From: Anaerolineae bacterium
GTDB taxonomy: Bacteria; Chloroflexota; Anaerolineae; Caldilineales; Caldilineaceae
Length of the DNA stretch: 64,000 nucleotides
NCBI GenBank assembly: GCA_030432295.1
Contig: JAUIHI010000007.1
Location: 62,001 to 126,000, forward strand
Reading direction: 5' to 3'
Below are positions 18,056 through 25,305 of this stretch, one piece after another. The position numbers were made by a program, and so were the translations under genes. The notes under the pieces are model-generated. The model searched no databases and had not been told where the DNA came from. It worked only from the letters and a program-made list of their open reading frames with translations. The first letter of the stretch is position 1; every line of letters begins with the position of its first letter.

Positions 18056-19408
18056 TCAATAGGGACTCTTCGACAATTCAGACATACGTTCTTGCGCAAA
18101 TTGACGAGCGGCCCGCCCTGTGTCCGTTATCTCTTTGGTAGACGGATTGAAATAGGATTGATGCTCATTGAAGCCTGACGTATCAGAGAGGCTATACCAG
18201 ACCCAACGCTGGATCAGTCGACATTCGTCGGCTGAATAGCCCAGATTGCAATCCTTTGTATCCAGAAAATGATTGAAGGACCAGATCATATAGTCAATGA
18301 TCGAATTGGCATCCTCATCCGGTAAGCCAAGCACCCAATTGGGCAGCAATACGCTGAACTCAGTAATGATCAGCGGCTTTTCTTGCTCACCCCGGTCTTT
18401 CATCCACTGACGGAAATCACGGATCTGTTGTGCTATGAGATCGCGATCAATGTGTTCGGGCATTGTGGACAACACTTCACCGCCGGGTCCCAGGTGAAAC
18501 AAATAGGCACCGGAGGTTTCGCTTAGACCCACGGGAATATCCGCGCCCCAATACCCGGATTTTTCCGGCAAAATGAATGTGTGTGTATTCCACACATCCA
18601 CCGGCATCCTTGTGCCGTAAGTTGTCTGATAGTGATCCAGAACCCGGTCCAGGTACTGCATTCGCAGAGGCGTCGCCTGGATTACACCCCCAATGGCGAT
18701 TTTGGCAAGCGGGTCGGCGGCCTTGATGAGCGTGTAGAGTTCGTGGTATGCCTCCGCATAGAGTTCCGGCAGCATCTCATCCTGATGACCACCACCTGCC
18801 CAATCTCTCCGCTCCATCTCATTGCCAATCAACCAAAGGGAGCCAGGGCGGGCCTGGGCCACATCTCGAATCGTTGCAGCGCTCGGCCGATATGTATAAG
18901 AATGGGGAACTACATAGGGGCAAAGTGTCCGACTGTGGGCCGTAGCTGAACCTATTTCGCAGGTCAAGTCCTGGTGGAGTCGAATCATCTGGGCATATTC
19001 CATCCCATTGGGTTGGCTGGGGCTCTTGTTGACCCCCCAGTTGAGATACCAACCGGCTTTGACAGAATCGATCTCAGGAAAGCTATCCGGTGAGCCGCTT
19101 GCAGCACCAAAACCAAACCGGGTCGCGATCTGCACCCTTTTACTGATCATTGGCAAGTAGAGAGATGTGGTCTCTGTTGTATTCGTTGTATTATCCGTAT
19201 CCCTCTCAATAACCGGAATAAATATACTTGAAGTAGTGGTATCCAATCCTTCATTAAGGAGTGGCAGTGGAATACTTACTGTTTTTGCGGCAACATTTGC
19301 AATCGAAAGCCCCCCAAAGGCCAATACGAATAGAATGCCTAAAGCCAACAGCATGCGCCGCACAGAAGAAATGGCCTGCCGTGCTATCACCATCATCTGA
19401 ATATCCAT
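18056..19408 (-). CDS. Secreted glycoside hydrolase-like protein (clan A, TIM barrel)
   Basis: 450 residues. A signal or membrane anchor spans about residues 17-40. Residues 43-92 form a Thr/Ser-rich linker with three short Pro motifs (SIPLPLL, SIFIPVIER, SLYLPMISKR). The rest looks like a (beta/alpha)8 hydrolase: IGNEMER gives a likely acid/base Glu197, DVWNTHTF a strand end, and PLIITEFSVL a likely nucleophile Glu350, the spacing expected for clan GH-A enzymes (GH5/GH39-like). It would act on a glycan outside the cell, perhaps trimming the exported polymer. It lies between wzm and a GT4 gene in the same direction. The family number is not certain. Confidence 0.75.
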   Translation of the reverse strand: MDIQMMVIARQAISSVRRMLLALGILFVLAFGGLSIANVAAKTVSIPLPLLNEGLDTTTSSIFIPVIERDTDNTTNTTETTSLYLPMISKRVQIATRFGFGAASGSPDSFPEIDSVKAGWYLNWGVNKSPSQPNGMEYAQMIRLHQDLTCEIGSATAHSRTLCPYVVPHSYTYRPSAATIRDVAQARPGSLWLIGNEMERRDWAGGGHQDEMLPELYAEAYHELYTLIKAADPLAKIAIGGVIQATPLRMQYLDRVLDHYQTTYGTRMPVDVWNTHTFILPEKSGYWGADIPVGLSETSGAYLFHLGPGGEVLSTMPEHIDRDLIAQQIRDFRQWMKDRGEQEKPLIITEFSVLLPNWVLGLPDEDANSIIDYMIWSFNHFLDTKDCNLGYSADECRLIQRWVWYSLSDTSGFNEHQSYFNPSTKEITDTGRAARQFAQERMSELSKSPY

Positions 19409-19464
19409 ACGCCTCGAAGCTCCAGTCCGAAACTAGCGAAATATACACATATTCCCACTACCCA

Positions 19465-20805
19465 CTACTGCTTTGTTGGAATATACCCTGAATAGGTAGT
19501 TTGCTGGCTACTTCTCCGGTTTGCGATTCCACGTATAACTGTCAAATGGGAAACGAGCATATAAAAAACATCTTCAATCTGCCGCCCGGCCAATTCCCAG
19601 CTCAAGAGTTTGACTGCTCGCTGACGCAATTGTCGGCTTAGATCTGGCCGCATCCAAACCCCATTTGTACCAGGCAGACACGCATTCAATTCCTCAGCCA
19701 AACTCTCCACATCCCCCCGCCGGGCAAACACCCCGTCCAGCCCCAAATACTCCCTGGCTACCGGTGTGTCAAAGGCCACGGTGGGCAACCCAACCGCCAT
19801 ATAATTGAGCAGCTTGCCCGCGCCTTCGGTGGCGCTCAGCTTGGGAGCCACGGCGACATCGCCCAGCGCTAAATACTTGGGCGCTTCCGGGTATGGAATC
19901 CGCCCCGTAAAAGTCACAAAGTTGCCAATGCCCAGTTCCTGGGCCTGGCGCTGATAGACAGCCTCGCCGGGAAAGCCCATCAGCAACAGATGAACATCTG
20001 TCCGGCGCTGTACCAGCAACTGCATAGCCCGCAGCAGATGACTTGTGCCCTGGTGTTCGGCCAGCAAACCCAAATAGACGATCAGACGACGGTCAGCGGG
20101 GATTCCCAGAGAAGCGCGCAATTCTGCCAGCTCGCCCTCCGGGTATGTATCAGCCGGACGAAAAACATCGGCGTTCACAGAATCGGGGAGGGTCTGTACC
20201 CGCTCCGGGTCACAGTCAAAGCGATCCACCAGAAGCCGCTCTGCATTCGCCGTACTCGTCAGCACAGCGTGGGCCGAGCGGTTGATCCAGGTTTCCAGCC
20301 GCAGCAACGGTGCAAAGAAGCGGCTTTTCTCGCTCAGAAACTTGTGGTCTTGCATTTCAGCCGTCAGGCTGCCCTGAAAATCGAAGACCACCGGAATCCG
20401 AAAAAGTCGCCCCAGCACCAGCCCGATCAGCGCGCCTTCGTGCAGGTGAGCGTGGATCACATCGTAGCGTTCCCGCACCAGCAGTTCGAGAGTCTTCAGG
20501 CCCAACAGCGCGTCAAAGGCAATTTTGTGACGGCTTGATCCAACCTCATATTCACGCCGCCAGGGGATCGGCAATGTGCGTCGAATGTCCAGCCCCGGCA
20601 CGTCGTGGCCGTTGCGATAGGTGACAATTGTGACCCGATGGCCCATCTTCTGCAAAATCCGGGCCTCTTCCAGAATGCGCACGTGGCAGCCGTAATCAGC
20701 GAAAAAACTGGTCGGTGCAATCATCAGCACCCGAAAGCGCCGATCCGCCGCTGTCTCTTCCTGCTCCGCCACCGGCAGGGAACCCTCTCTCATTTCGGAA
20801 GCCAT
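19465..20805 (-). CDS. Family 4 glycosyltransferase
   Basis: 446 residues from the ATG at 20803-20805, preceded by AAAGGA at 9 bases; an upstream TTG is less likely. The N-terminal domain shows VLMIAPTSFFADYGCHVRI and the family's HAHLHEG segment; the C-terminal domain has RLIVYLGLLAEHQGTSHLL and a donor-site stretch KLSATEGAGKLLNYMAVGLP, with Glu residues in the usual GT4 position. It would add a sugar to the growing lipid-linked glycan in the cytoplasm. It is followed at 56 bp by the glycoside hydrolase gene and preceded by the flippase gene at 77 bp. Confidence 0.9.
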   Translation of the reverse strand: MASEMREGSLPVAEQEETAADRRFRVLMIAPTSFFADYGCHVRILEEARILQKMGHRVTIVTYRNGHDVPGLDIRRTLPIPWRREYEVGSSRHKIAFDALLGLKTLELLVRERYDVIHAHLHEGALIGLVLGRLFRIPVVFDFQGSLTAEMQDHKFLSEKSRFFAPLLRLETWINRSAHAVLTSTANAERLLVDRFDCDPERVQTLPDSVNADVFRPADTYPEGELAELRASLGIPADRRLIVYLGLLAEHQGTSHLLRAMQLLVQRRTDVHLLLMGFPGEAVYQRQAQELGIGNFVTFTGRIPYPEAPKYLALGDVAVAPKLSATEGAGKLLNYMAVGLPTVAFDTPVAREYLGLDGVFARRGDVESLAEELNACLPGTNGVWMRPDLSRQLRQRAVKLLSWELAGRQIEDVFYMLVSHLTVIRGIANRRSSQQTTYSGYIPTKQ

Positions 20806-20882
20806 CTGCCCCGTTCCTTTCGCCCGGCACAATACGTCAAGTCCCTATTGTAGCGGAAGGCAGCCGCCAGCGCCAAACATCT

Positions 20883-22376
20883 TTAGGGACGCAGTGCTTT
20901 GCGAAAGAGAGCGAAGTCCGCTTCGGAGACCGCTCCTCCTTGCCAGATCAGCGCCAAGTAGACCAGCAGAGCGACAAATGCGGAGATCGGCCAAAGGCCA
21001 GCCACGGGCAGAAATCGTTCGATTCCGGCCTGGGCCACTGCTGCCGCGGCCGTCGCGCCCAGCAGCAATGGCAACCGCCGGGGCAACCCAGCCGGGACGT
21101 GCATCCGCTTCAGCAAGAACAGCCCGATGCCCGCGCTGGCGCTGATCGCCCCAATCATTGCCGTTGCCGCGCCCACGGCTTGCCAGCGGGCGGTCAAAAA
21201 AGGCAGGAGAGAAAGCGCTACCCCGATGTGGGTTCCGGCAATCAGCAGACTGCCCTTGGGCTGTCGCTCCACAAGCAGAAGATTGACCGCGTAGGTCGCC
21301 ACCAGAAAGAGGGGAGCAGCCCAAATCAATATAGCATAAGTCGCCAGAGCCGCGCTGTGATCCTCGCCACGATAGACGATACTGAGCAGCCAATCCGCGC
21401 CCCCCCGGCTCAACGCGGCCACGGGCAGAAAGGCCAGCAGCCCAAAGCGGATAGCCAGCGCAGCCAGCCGCCGGTACTGTTCTTCGGCCTGCACACGCAG
21501 ACGGCTGAAGGTGGGATAGAGGGATTGCCACCAGGTCTGGGCCAGAATAATCAGCACCCGCACCACCAGATAGGCCGCGCTATAGATGCCAGTAATCACA
21601 TCCCCGGCGAAGACACTGAGCAGCAGAATGTCCAGCCGGTGCAACAGTACATTTGCCAAGGCCAGGCCATAGAAAGGGCGGGACTGCCCTAACAGGCGTT
21701 GCGCCGATACCCGAAAGCCCTGGGGTACTCGCTCTTGCGATCCGGCCGTCAGTTGGCTCCTGCCCAGCAGCCACAGGCAGACAGACGCGGAGAGCGCCTG
21801 GGTGACAATCATCACAGCGCAGAGTGCCACCACCCCGCCGCCCTGCCACAGCACGACCAGACTCGCCGCCACAATCAGCGTATTGATCGCCACCTCCACC
21901 CCCATCACCAGTTCCATGCGCTCGCTGGCCTGGAAGAGAATTTCGCAGACCGATGTGACCGCGTATAGTGGCAGGGAAGCGGTGATCAGAAGCAGGGCAA
22001 GACGGGTTTCGGGCTGGTAAGGCAGAATTGCGGTCAGGCCAAAGACCCCAGCCCAGACCAGAAAAGCAGCGATGATTTGGACACCCAGGGCTGTACGAAA
22101 ACTCTGTCGCCGACGCTCCGGATGGCGGGCCAGGTCTCGCACCAGCAGTTGGGGCAGCCCCAGTTCGCTGAGAATCTGGCAGACATTCAGCCAGGCCAAA
22201 GCCGTGGCATATTGACCCAACCCCTGCGCGCCCAGCAGCCGGGCAATCATCAATTGCAGGCCAAAGCTGATGCCAATGCGCCAGAGACTGGAGGTAGCCA
22301 GCGCGCCGGTGTTGAGAACAATGCGGCGATCTGTGCGCGCGGGCGCGGTGAGGGAATTGTCGGCGGGTGCAGTCAT
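20883..22376 (-). CDS. Polysaccharide flippase, MOP/Wzx-like
   Basis: 497 residues from the ATG at 22376 (codons upstream belong to a repeat-rich hairpin and are unlikely to be translated). The pattern is the MOP fold: about fourteen hydrophobic segments, an N-terminal NTGALATSSLWRIGISFGLQ, then LLGAQGLGQYATALAW, where Wzx proteins carry a conserved amphipathic motif. It would flip a lipid-linked oligosaccharide across the membrane. Finding both a Wzx-like flippase and a Wzm/Wzt exporter in one locus suggests two glycans or two routes. It reads into the GT4 gene 77 bp further on. Confidence 0.88.
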   Translation of the reverse strand: MTAPADNSLTAPARTDRRIVLNTGALATSSLWRIGISFGLQLMIARLLGAQGLGQYATALAWLNVCQILSELGLPQLLVRDLARHPERRRQSFRTALGVQIIAAFLVWAGVFGLTAILPYQPETRLALLLITASLPLYAVTSVCEILFQASERMELVMGVEVAINTLIVAASLVVLWQGGGVVALCAVMIVTQALSASVCLWLLGRSQLTAGSQERVPQGFRVSAQRLLGQSRPFYGLALANVLLHRLDILLLSVFAGDVITGIYSAAYLVVRVLIILAQTWWQSLYPTFSRLRVQAEEQYRRLAALAIRFGLLAFLPVAALSRGGADWLLSIVYRGEDHSAALATYAILIWAAPLFLVATYAVNLLLVERQPKGSLLIAGTHIGVALSLLPFLTARWQAVGAATAMIGAISASAGIGLFLLKRMHVPAGLPRRLPLLLGATAAAAVAQAGIERFLPVAGLWPISAFVALLVYLALIWQGGAVSEADFALFRKALRP

Positions 22377-22408
22377 GGGGAGAATTGTAGCATTTGCCCA
22401 GAAGAAAC

Positions 22409-22458
22409 GTGAAACGTAAAAGGTGAGATCGTCGCTCGATCTCACCTGTACGTTTCAC
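22409..22458. repeat. Intergenic long hairpin made of repeated CGTTTCAC-type words
   Basis: The arm 22409-22431 (GTGAAACGTAAAAGGTGAGATCG) is written here only by its core GTGAAACGTAAAAGGTGAG; it pairs with 22437-22458 apart from a one- to two-base bulge. It contains the stop codon of the small membrane protein gene and lies before the flippase start, so it may act as a terminator/attenuator between the two minus-strand genes. Confidence 0.75.
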
Positions 22459-22987
22459 GCACCACCTTCCCCGTCACTACAAAGCGCCACAGATTTTCGC
22501 GCCGATAGAGCCTATGCCGCCAGACAAACCAGCCCAGGGCCAGCAGCCCGCCCAACTCCCAGCCCCACAGTTCGGGCCGCCGGGTAAAGGCATACCAGTA
22601 GGCCCAGCCGATCTTCTCCTGCTCGGAGCCGCGCTTGCCCCAGACGTGAAAACGCCAGCCCCGCAGAGGCCAGTAGAAAGTGTTGTGGAAATACCAGAGC
22701 CGGTCCAGCAGCGCGTGGCCGCCGTAGGCCAGGGCGTAGACCAGCCCGATCGTTCCCCGCACTCCCAGCCAGAGCACAAGTAGAAACGACCAGAGGGTGT
22801 GGGCGAAAAGAACAGCCGATTTGTACTTTTTGTAGAAATAGACCAGAGCCAATGGTTTGTCGATCAAATCCGGGCCAGCCGCGGCCAGAGCCACCAGCCG
22901 GTAGTCAGCGTCAGGTGCAAAGTCGAGATGTTCTTGGACCAGACTCAACGCCGTCCAGGTATAGGCGATGTGGGATTGGGGGAGCAT
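22442..22987 (-). CDS. Small membrane protein, YdjM/DUF457-like putative metal-dependent hydrolase
   Basis: 181 residues from the ATG at 22985-22987; the open frame extends upstream, but those codons come from doubled-word repeats (Pro/Thr-rich) and are not expected to be protein. It has a PDLIDKPLA motif near residue 38, an HTLWSFLL segment, and GGHALLDRLWYFHN, with the His/Asp spacing of the YdjM-type membrane hydrolases. Three hydrophobic segments are visible. The gene ends inside the stem of the hairpin at 22409-22458. Substrate unknown; assignment to this family is by motif only. Confidence 0.6.
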   Translation of the reverse strand: MLPQSHIAYTWTALSLVQEHLDFAPDADYRLVALAAAGPDLIDKPLALVYFYKKYKSAVLFAHTLWSFLLVLWLGVRGTIGLVYALAYGGHALLDRLWYFHNTFYWPLRGWRFHVWGKRGSEQEKIGWAYWYAFTRRPELWGWELGGLLALGWFVWRHRLYRRENLWRFVVTGKVVRETYR

Positions 22988-22991
22988 AGGG

Positions 22992-23075
22992 GAATGTGTC
23001 AGGGTGTCAGGTGTCGGTGTGTCAAGTGGCGGATGGTAAGCGTTCCACCTTTGCCTTCTCTTTTTGCCTTTTGCC
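22992..23075. repeat. Spacer of doubled words
   Basis: The spacer between the permease stop and the small membrane protein start consists of tandem words: GTGTCAG/GGTGTC copies (about 22997-23025) and TTTGCCTT copies (about 23049-23078). It has no coding signal of its own. Similar word-doubling is found in other spacers of this window. Confidence 0.6.
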
Positions 23076-24041
23076 TTACAGCCCTCTCTCCCCCCGCACA
23101 TACGGCTCGCCCAGGGCAGCCGGCGCGCCGAGACGTTTGCGGGCCGCGGCCCGGCTGCCGATCATCAGGGCGATGATTGTGAGGAGATAGGGAACCATTT
23201 GTAGAAAGAAGCCAAAGTTGGAGTTGATAAAAAGCGGGTTGGTGAAGCCCAAAAGCAACGGAACCCCTTGCAAGTCCAGGATGGCCCGCCGCAGCGCACC
23301 GAAAAGATAGGCCCCCAGCGCGGCCCGCCAGGGATTCCACTGGGCAAAGATGACCAGCCCGATGGCGATCCAGCCCTGGCCGGAAGTAGTCTGGGCGCTG
23401 TACCAGCCTGGCGACACCGAAAGGCTGATAGTCGCACCGGCCAGCCCAGCCAGACAGCCCCCCGCAAAGACGTACAGATAGCGGGTTCGGTAGACGTCGA
23501 TGCCCATTGTATCCGCGGCCGAGGGTTTCTCGCCCACCGCGCGCAGATGCAGGCCAGGCCGGGTCTTGTGGATGTAGTACCAGACCAGGGGCGTGAACAG
23601 ATAGCCCACATAGACCAGCGGGCTATGATCTGCAAAGAATGCCGGGCCAAAGAAAGGAATCGCGGCAAGCCCCGGAATGTCCATGTCCGGAATCAGCGCG
23701 ACTGTTTGCCCGGTCAGCCCATTGCCCAGCACCAGCGCCAGCCCCGTGCCCAGAAATGTCAGCGAGAGGCCGCTCACCACCTGATCTGCCTGAAAGTGGA
23801 TCGTCACCAGTCCGTGGGCCAGACTGAGCGCACCGCCAGCCAGCATTGCCATCATCAGCCCCAGCCAGGGATTGCCCGTTGCCAGAGCCGTGCCAAAACC
23901 GGCCATCGCGCCCAGCAGCATCATCCCTTCCACACCCAAATTGAGAATCCCGGCCCGCTCGGAGAGAATTTCGCCGATGCCCGCAAAAAGCAGAATCGTG
24001 CCGGTTGCCAGCCCCGCGTGCAGAATAATTTCTAAGTTCAT
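23076..24041 (-). CDS. ABC transporter permease, BMP/nucleoside-type importer (second permease)
   Basis: 321 residues starting at an ATG with AAGGAG 8 bases upstream. The sequence ERAGILNLGVEGMMLLGAMAGF is the signature of the NupQ/YufQ (BmpC) branch of simple-sugar/nucleoside ABC permeases; a later VGEKPSAADTMGIDVYRTRY is the coupling loop that contacts the ATPase. About eight hydrophobic segments are present. It is separated from the first permease gene by a 118-bp spacer of repeated words. Together with the other permease, ATPase and lipoprotein it forms one importer, probably for nucleosides or a related compound. Confidence 0.92.
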   Translation of the reverse strand: MNLEIILHAGLATGTILLFAGIGEILSERAGILNLGVEGMMLLGAMAGFGTALATGNPWLGLMMAMLAGGALSLAHGLVTIHFQADQVVSGLSLTFLGTGLALVLGNGLTGQTVALIPDMDIPGLAAIPFFGPAFFADHSPLVYVGYLFTPLVWYYIHKTRPGLHLRAVGEKPSAADTMGIDVYRTRYLYVFAGGCLAGLAGATISLSVSPGWYSAQTTSGQGWIAIGLVIFAQWNPWRAALGAYLFGALRRAILDLQGVPLLLGFTNPLFINSNFGFFLQMVPYLLTIIALMIGSRAAARKRLGAPAALGEPYVRGERGL

Positions 24042-24071
24042 AGCGCGGCTCCTTCGGCAAAGGCTTTCTGA

Positions 24072-24134
24072 GCCACTGATGAACAGTGATAAACGCTGAT
24101 AGATTTACTTCTCTGCGCCTCTGCGCCTCTGCGG
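24072..24134. repeat. Word-repeat spacer between two permease genes
   Basis: Contains GCTGAT-type words (CACTGATGAACAGTG, ATAAACGCTGATA) followed by three tandem CTCTGCGCCT words. The same kinds of words recur at 42150-42242 and 59634-59717. No gene or promoter is evident. Confidence 0.6.
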
Positions 24135-24159
24135 GAGAAAAGTTCTTTTTGCAGGTAAT

Positions 24160-25269
24160 TCATGCGGCTTCCTCCACGGGAGCGGTGCGGATCAGGCGCA
24201 CGTTATAGCGCAACAGCACATCGCTGCTGATGACAGCGAAGAGGACAAAGCCCTGGATCATCTGGGATATGCCCGAAGGCTGCACCTCCCGTCCCGCCAC
24301 AATCAGCGCACCGAAAAGAATCGAGACGAGGATGACGGCGAAGGGATTCAACTTTGCCAGCCAGGCCACAATAATTCCCGTAAAGCCGTAGCCCGGCGAG
24401 ATGCGCTCCTGCAAGCGATGGACTACCCCGCTCACCTCTGCCATGCCGGCCAGACCAGCCAGCGCACCGGAAAACATCATCACCAGCACAATATTGCGGG
24501 CGATGTTCAGCCCGGCATAGCGGGCCGCATTCGGGTTATCGCCGATCAGTCGGATTTCATAGCCCCAGCGACTACGGCTCAGAACCCACCAGACGACTAT
24601 CGCCGCCACCAGCCCGAAGATCACACCCAAATGGAGGGTAATGCCAGAGAAGGCTTTGTACTGGCGGGCGTAGTCGGAAAGCCGGGGCAGCCAGGCCGTT
24701 TTGTCAAAGGTCGGCGTCATCTGAAAACCAGCATCGCTCCAGCGGTCGAATATCCAGAAATTGTTCCACAAAATCGCCACGTAGTTGAGCATCAGCGTAC
24801 TGATGATTTCGTTGACATCGAATTTGGCCTTCAAATAGCCGGGAATGAAGCCCCAAATTGCCCCGCCGATCATCCCCATCACAACCATCGCGGTCAGCAC
24901 CAGCCATTTGGGGCTGTCCGGCGGCACAATCGGAACCAGCACGACCAGACTGGCGAAGAACGCGCCCAGATAGAATTGCCCTTCCGCGCCGATGTTCCAC
25001 AGCTTCATTTTGAAGGCGACCGCGCAGGCCAGCCCCACCATAATCAGGGGTGTGGCCTTCACGATTGTGTCGGAAAAAGCAGCCCAGCTACCGAAGGTGG
25101 CTTTGTAGAAGAACTGGTAGACGATGAATGGGTTGGCCCCGATCAGCGCAAGAACAACGCCGCTGACAATCAGCGCCGCGATCACCGAACCAACCGACGT
25201 GGCCGCGGGCAGCCAGCCGGGGACCTCATCCGTGCGTTTTTCGATATAGAGCGTAAAAGGCAATCGCAT
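24160..25269 (-). CDS. ABC transporter permease, BMP/nucleoside-type importer (first permease)
   Basis: 369 residues from the ATG at 25269, which has GGAG about 11 bases upstream; an ATG at 25305 abutting the previous stop is an alternative. It matches the NupP/YufP (BmpB) branch: FSDTIVKATPLIMVGLACAVAFK near residue 55 and KLWNIGAEGQFYLGA, then the conserved FMTG-like coupling region IRLIGDNPNAARYAGL. About nine hydrophobic segments. It follows two arylsulfotransferase-like genes with almost no gap, so transporter and secreted enzymes are expressed together. Confidence 0.92.
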   Translation of the reverse strand: MRLPFTLYIEKRTDEVPGWLPAATSVGSVIAALIVSGVVLALIGANPFIVYQFFYKATFGSWAAFSDTIVKATPLIMVGLACAVAFKMKLWNIGAEGQFYLGAFFASLVVLVPIVPPDSPKWLVLTAMVVMGMIGGAIWGFIPGYLKAKFDVNEIISTLMLNYVAILWNNFWIFDRWSDAGFQMTPTFDKTAWLPRLSDYARQYKAFSGITLHLGVIFGLVAAIVVWWVLSRSRWGYEIRLIGDNPNAARYAGLNIARNIVLVMMFSGALAGLAGMAEVSGVVHRLQERISPGYGFTGIIVAWLAKLNPFAVILVSILFGALIVAGREVQPSGISQMIQGFVLFAVISSDVLLRYNVRLIRTAPVEEAA

Positions 25270-25305
25270 ACCTGTCCTCTCCTGCTTAGCACGACCTGTC
25301 ATCAT

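Noticed and set aside
1-22376. Classical Gram-negative O-antigen/LPS locus.
   Set aside because: Parts such as Wzm/Wzt match, but no lipid A or outer-membrane genes are present and the other genes suggest Chloroflexota; called a surface-polysaccharide locus instead.
22988-23101. N-terminal extension of the small membrane protein.
   Set aside because: Made of doubled-word repeat sequence; not protein-like.
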